From JAZDCJ01 sp036311985 (GTDB lineage Bacteria > Actinomycetota > Actinomycetes > Actinomycetales > Micrococcaceae), in the NCBI RefSeq assembly GCF_036311985.1, contig NZ_JAZDCJ010000004.1: a DNA stretch of 64,000 nucleotides; one strand, 5' to 3'. A model generated the notes under the pieces. It had not been told where the DNA came from. It made no database searches and saw only the letters and a list, made by a program, of their open reading frames with translations. This document shows positions 62,216 to 64,000 of this stretch, one piece after another (position 1 is the first letter of the stretch; the number at the start of each line of letters is the position of its first letter). A program made the position numbers and the translations under genes.

Positions 62216-63910
62216 ATGAACAACCACATCAAGGTAGGCGCGGCGCTGTCCGCCGCCCTGCTGCTGACCGCATGCGCGGGCGGCGGCAACGGAAGCGGCG
62301 GCCCGGCCTCGGCCGCGGCCGGCGTCTCGGGCGACGACCTCGCCCAGCTCGTGGACATCAACGAGCAGCCCCGCGAGGCGCTCGCCGACGGCGGGACCCT
62401 GACCCTCCCGGTCGGCAACGTCGGGCCGAACTTCAACCGTCACACCAACGCCGGCAATTCCGCTGACAACGCGTTCCTGCTCTCGCCCATGAACCAGGCC
62501 GGCTGCTGGACCGGGGACGCCGTGGGCACGCCCCAGCTCAAGGAGGACTTCTGCACGGAGTTCGAGAGCGATGTCGTGGACGGGGTCCAGACCATCACCA
62601 TCAAGATCAACGAGCAGGCCGCCTGGAACGACGGCACGCCCATCGAGGCGGACTCCTTCATCAACACGTGGAAGCAGCTCGACGGCTCCATCGAGGACAA
62701 CGACATCGTCAGCCCGGGCAGCTACGAGTACATCGAGTCCGTCGAGCAGGGCGAGACCGCCAAGGACGTCACCGTGGTCATGAAGACGCCGACGTTCCCC
62801 GTCGACGCCCTGTTCTACCGTCTCGTCCACCCCGACGTGAACACGCCCGAGGTCTTCAATGACGGGTTCGTCGGCGAACCGCATCCCGAGTGGCGCGCGG
62901 GCCCCTACACGCTGGACCAGTACGACAGCGCCGCGCAGACGATCTCCTACAAGAAGAACGACGCTTGGTGGGGCGAACCCGGCAAGCTGGACACGATCGT
63001 GTTCCGCCAAATGGAGGACTCGGCGACCATCGCGGCCTTCAAGAACGGCGAGATCGACGCGACCGCGGCCAACACGCTCAACCGCTACCAGCAACTCGAC
63101 GGAACCCCCGACGCGGACGTCCGCCGCGGCCAGCGGCTCTTCGCCGGCGGCATGAACATCAACGCCCAGGCCGACGTCGTCAGCGACGTCGCCGTCCGCG
63201 AGGCGATCTTCACGGCTGTGGACCGCAAGGCGCTCGCCGCCGTGCGCTACAGCGGACTGAACTGGGAGGAGGAGACGCCGGGATCGATGATGCTCCTGCC
63301 GGTCTCGCCGCACTACCAGGACAACTACCCCGTCGAGGAGCCGGGCGCCGAGGCGGCCAAGCAGGTGCTCGTGGACGCCGGGTACGAGGAGGGCGCGGAC
63401 GGCGTCATGGCCAAGGACGGGGAGAAGGTGGCGTTCTCGATCACCAACTTCGGCGACGACCCGACGACCCTGGCGCTCGTCCAGACGCTCCAGGACCAGC
63501 TGAACAAGGCCGGGATGGAGGTCTCGATCGACCAGCGCGGTTCCTCGGACTTCGGCAAGGTCATGGGCGAGCGGACGTTCCAGATGACGATCTCCGGATA
63601 CACGGTCGGCTCCGATCCGACGAACACGGTCAAGCAGTTCTACGACACCAAGGTCTCGGCCAACGGCGTCGGCGACGAGGAACTGGACCGCCGGATCGCG
63701 GAGGTCCCGCAGATCGAGGACGACACCGAGCGCATCAAGGCCGCGATGGACATCGAGAAGGAGCACATGGCCAAGTACTACTCCATGGGCATCGCGTTCA
63801 ACGGGCCGCTGATCACCTTCGCCAAGCAGAAGCTGGCGAACTACGGCTCGCCGCTCTTCAAGGGCAGCGAGGACCTGGACTGGACGCTCGTGGGCTGGGA
63901 GTCCGAGTAG
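62216..63910 (+). CDS. Oligopeptide-binding lipoprotein (SBP family 5)
   Basis: 564 residues, ATG with GAAAGG upstream, 12 bases after the ATPase gene. Lipobox LLTACAGG with Cys20 anchors it outside the membrane. The family 5 marks 'QTITIKINEQAAWNDGTPIE' and 'YTLDQYDSAAQTISYKKNDA' are present. It binds the peptide and delivers it to the permease pair. Being last in the operon is common for this type in Micrococcales. Confidence 0.93.
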   Translation: MNNHIKVGAALSAALLLTACAGGGNGSGGPASAAAGVSGDDLAQLVDINEQPREALADGGTLTLPVGNVGPNFNRHTNAGNSADNAFLLSPMNQAGCWTGDAVGTPQLKEDFCTEFESDVVDGVQTITIKINEQAAWNDGTPIEADSFINTWKQLDGSIEDNDIVSPGSYEYIESVEQGETAKDVTVVMKTPTFPVDALFYRLVHPDVNTPEVFNDGFVGEPHPEWRAGPYTLDQYDSAAQTISYKKNDAWWGEPGKLDTIVFRQMEDSATIAAFKNGEIDATAANTLNRYQQLDGTPDADVRRGQRLFAGGMNINAQADVVSDVAVREAIFTAVDRKALAAVRYSGLNWEEETPGSMMLLPVSPHYQDNYPVEEPGAEAAKQVLVDAGYEEGADGVMAKDGEKVAFSITNFGDDPTTLALVQTLQDQLNKAGMEVSIDQRGSSDFGKVMGERTFQMTISGYTVGSDPTNTVKQFYDTKVSANGVGDEELDRRIAEVPQIEDDTERIKAAMDIEKEHMAKYYSMGIAFNGPLITFAKQKLANYGSPLFKGSEDLDWTLVGWESE

Positions 63911-63924
63911 GCCGGGACCGGGGC

Positions 63925-63951
63925 GGGGGGGGGGGGGGGGGGGGGGGGGGG
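63925..63951. other. 27-base G homopolymer, probable sequencing or assembly artefact
   Basis: A run of 27 G bases begins 15 bases after the oppA stop, and the last 49 bases of the window are purine-rich and unlike the rest of the genome in composition. Such runs arise from no-signal cycles on two-colour sequencers. I see no gene in this end. Confidence 0.7.
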
Positions 63952-64000
63952 CGCGGGCGCAGGCGGGAGAGATAAAGATGAACGGGAGGAAGAGAACGCC

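Noticed and set aside
59978..63766. 1262-codon open frame on the minus strand
   Set aside because: It is antisense to the OppDF and OppA genes and has no recognisable motif.
1..64000. CRISPR array, prophage, insertion sequence or biosynthetic cluster
   Set aside because: No regularly spaced repeats, transposase, integrase, phage structural or synthase genes were seen on either strand.

Overview
The window is a high-GC, densely coded stretch of an actinobacterial chromosome. The intact GatCAB, zinc-type LigA with the long insert seen in Arthrobacter relatives, single-chain GlyS, DusB, Dgt and DnaG, together with a SAM-IV-type riboswitch and many TANNNT promoters placed 6-8 bases before a start codon, point to Micrococcales, most likely Micrococcaceae. 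The genus cannot be fixed from this sequence. Most operons use 4-base ATGA/GTGA overlaps. I see no phage, insertion sequence, CRISPR array or rRNA. One tRNA (Asn, GTT) is present.

Layout. 1-6.9 kb: the tail of a transglutaminase-like protein, then a Ser/Thr phospho-signalling operon (RDD-FHA membrane protein, PP2C phosphatase, large FHA protein, PknB-like kinase, FHA plus putative winged helix). 7-14.2 kb: ligA, an inositol-phosphatase-family gene, a GNAT gene and gatCAB. 14.3-19 kb: an APH-like kinase, then a sugar-uptake locus with tandem LacI-type operators whose permease 1 is frameshifted, permease 2 internally deleted, and binding protein fused to an oxidoreductase tail; the GH27 galactosidase after it is intact. 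19-23.5 kb: LysR regulator divergent from tdh-kbl (threonine to glycine) and a DAO-family oxidase. 23.6-34.9 kb: an MFS exporter and a histidine-utilisation cluster (hutD, hutH divergent from an IclR regulator, hutU, a YjiH-type transporter, an M20 amidohydrolase, hutF, hutI). 35-39 kb: an AgaS-like SIS gene, ROK kinase, PfkB kinase and class II aldolase, all damaged, then an intact DeoR regulator; this looks like a galactosamine/tagatose-phosphate pathway. 39-48 kb: tpx, a CPBP protease, a VOC protein, SAM-IV riboswitch-metY-metX, two hydrolases, an S4 protein, an endonuclease and a YdcZ-type transporter. 48-57.4 kb: glyS, GNAT, YibE/F, dusB, dgt, an iron-box-controlled siderophore-interacting protein, dnaG and tRNA-Asn. 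57.5-63.9 kb: an oligopeptide ABC transporter operon. The window ends in a 27-base G run that looks artefactual.

The main puzzle is the damage. Nearly all broken genes lie in two sugar loci that would plausibly act together (GH27 glycosidase and sugar ABC transporter; AgaS/ROK/PfkB/aldolase), whereas neighbouring housekeeping genes are intact. Either the organism is losing galactoside/galactosamine use, or the assembly has collapsed short GC-rich stretches and dropped single C residues. At least four one-base losses sit in or next to C runs, including one that removes the stop between the siderophore-interacting gene and dnaG, so the technical explanation must be tested first.
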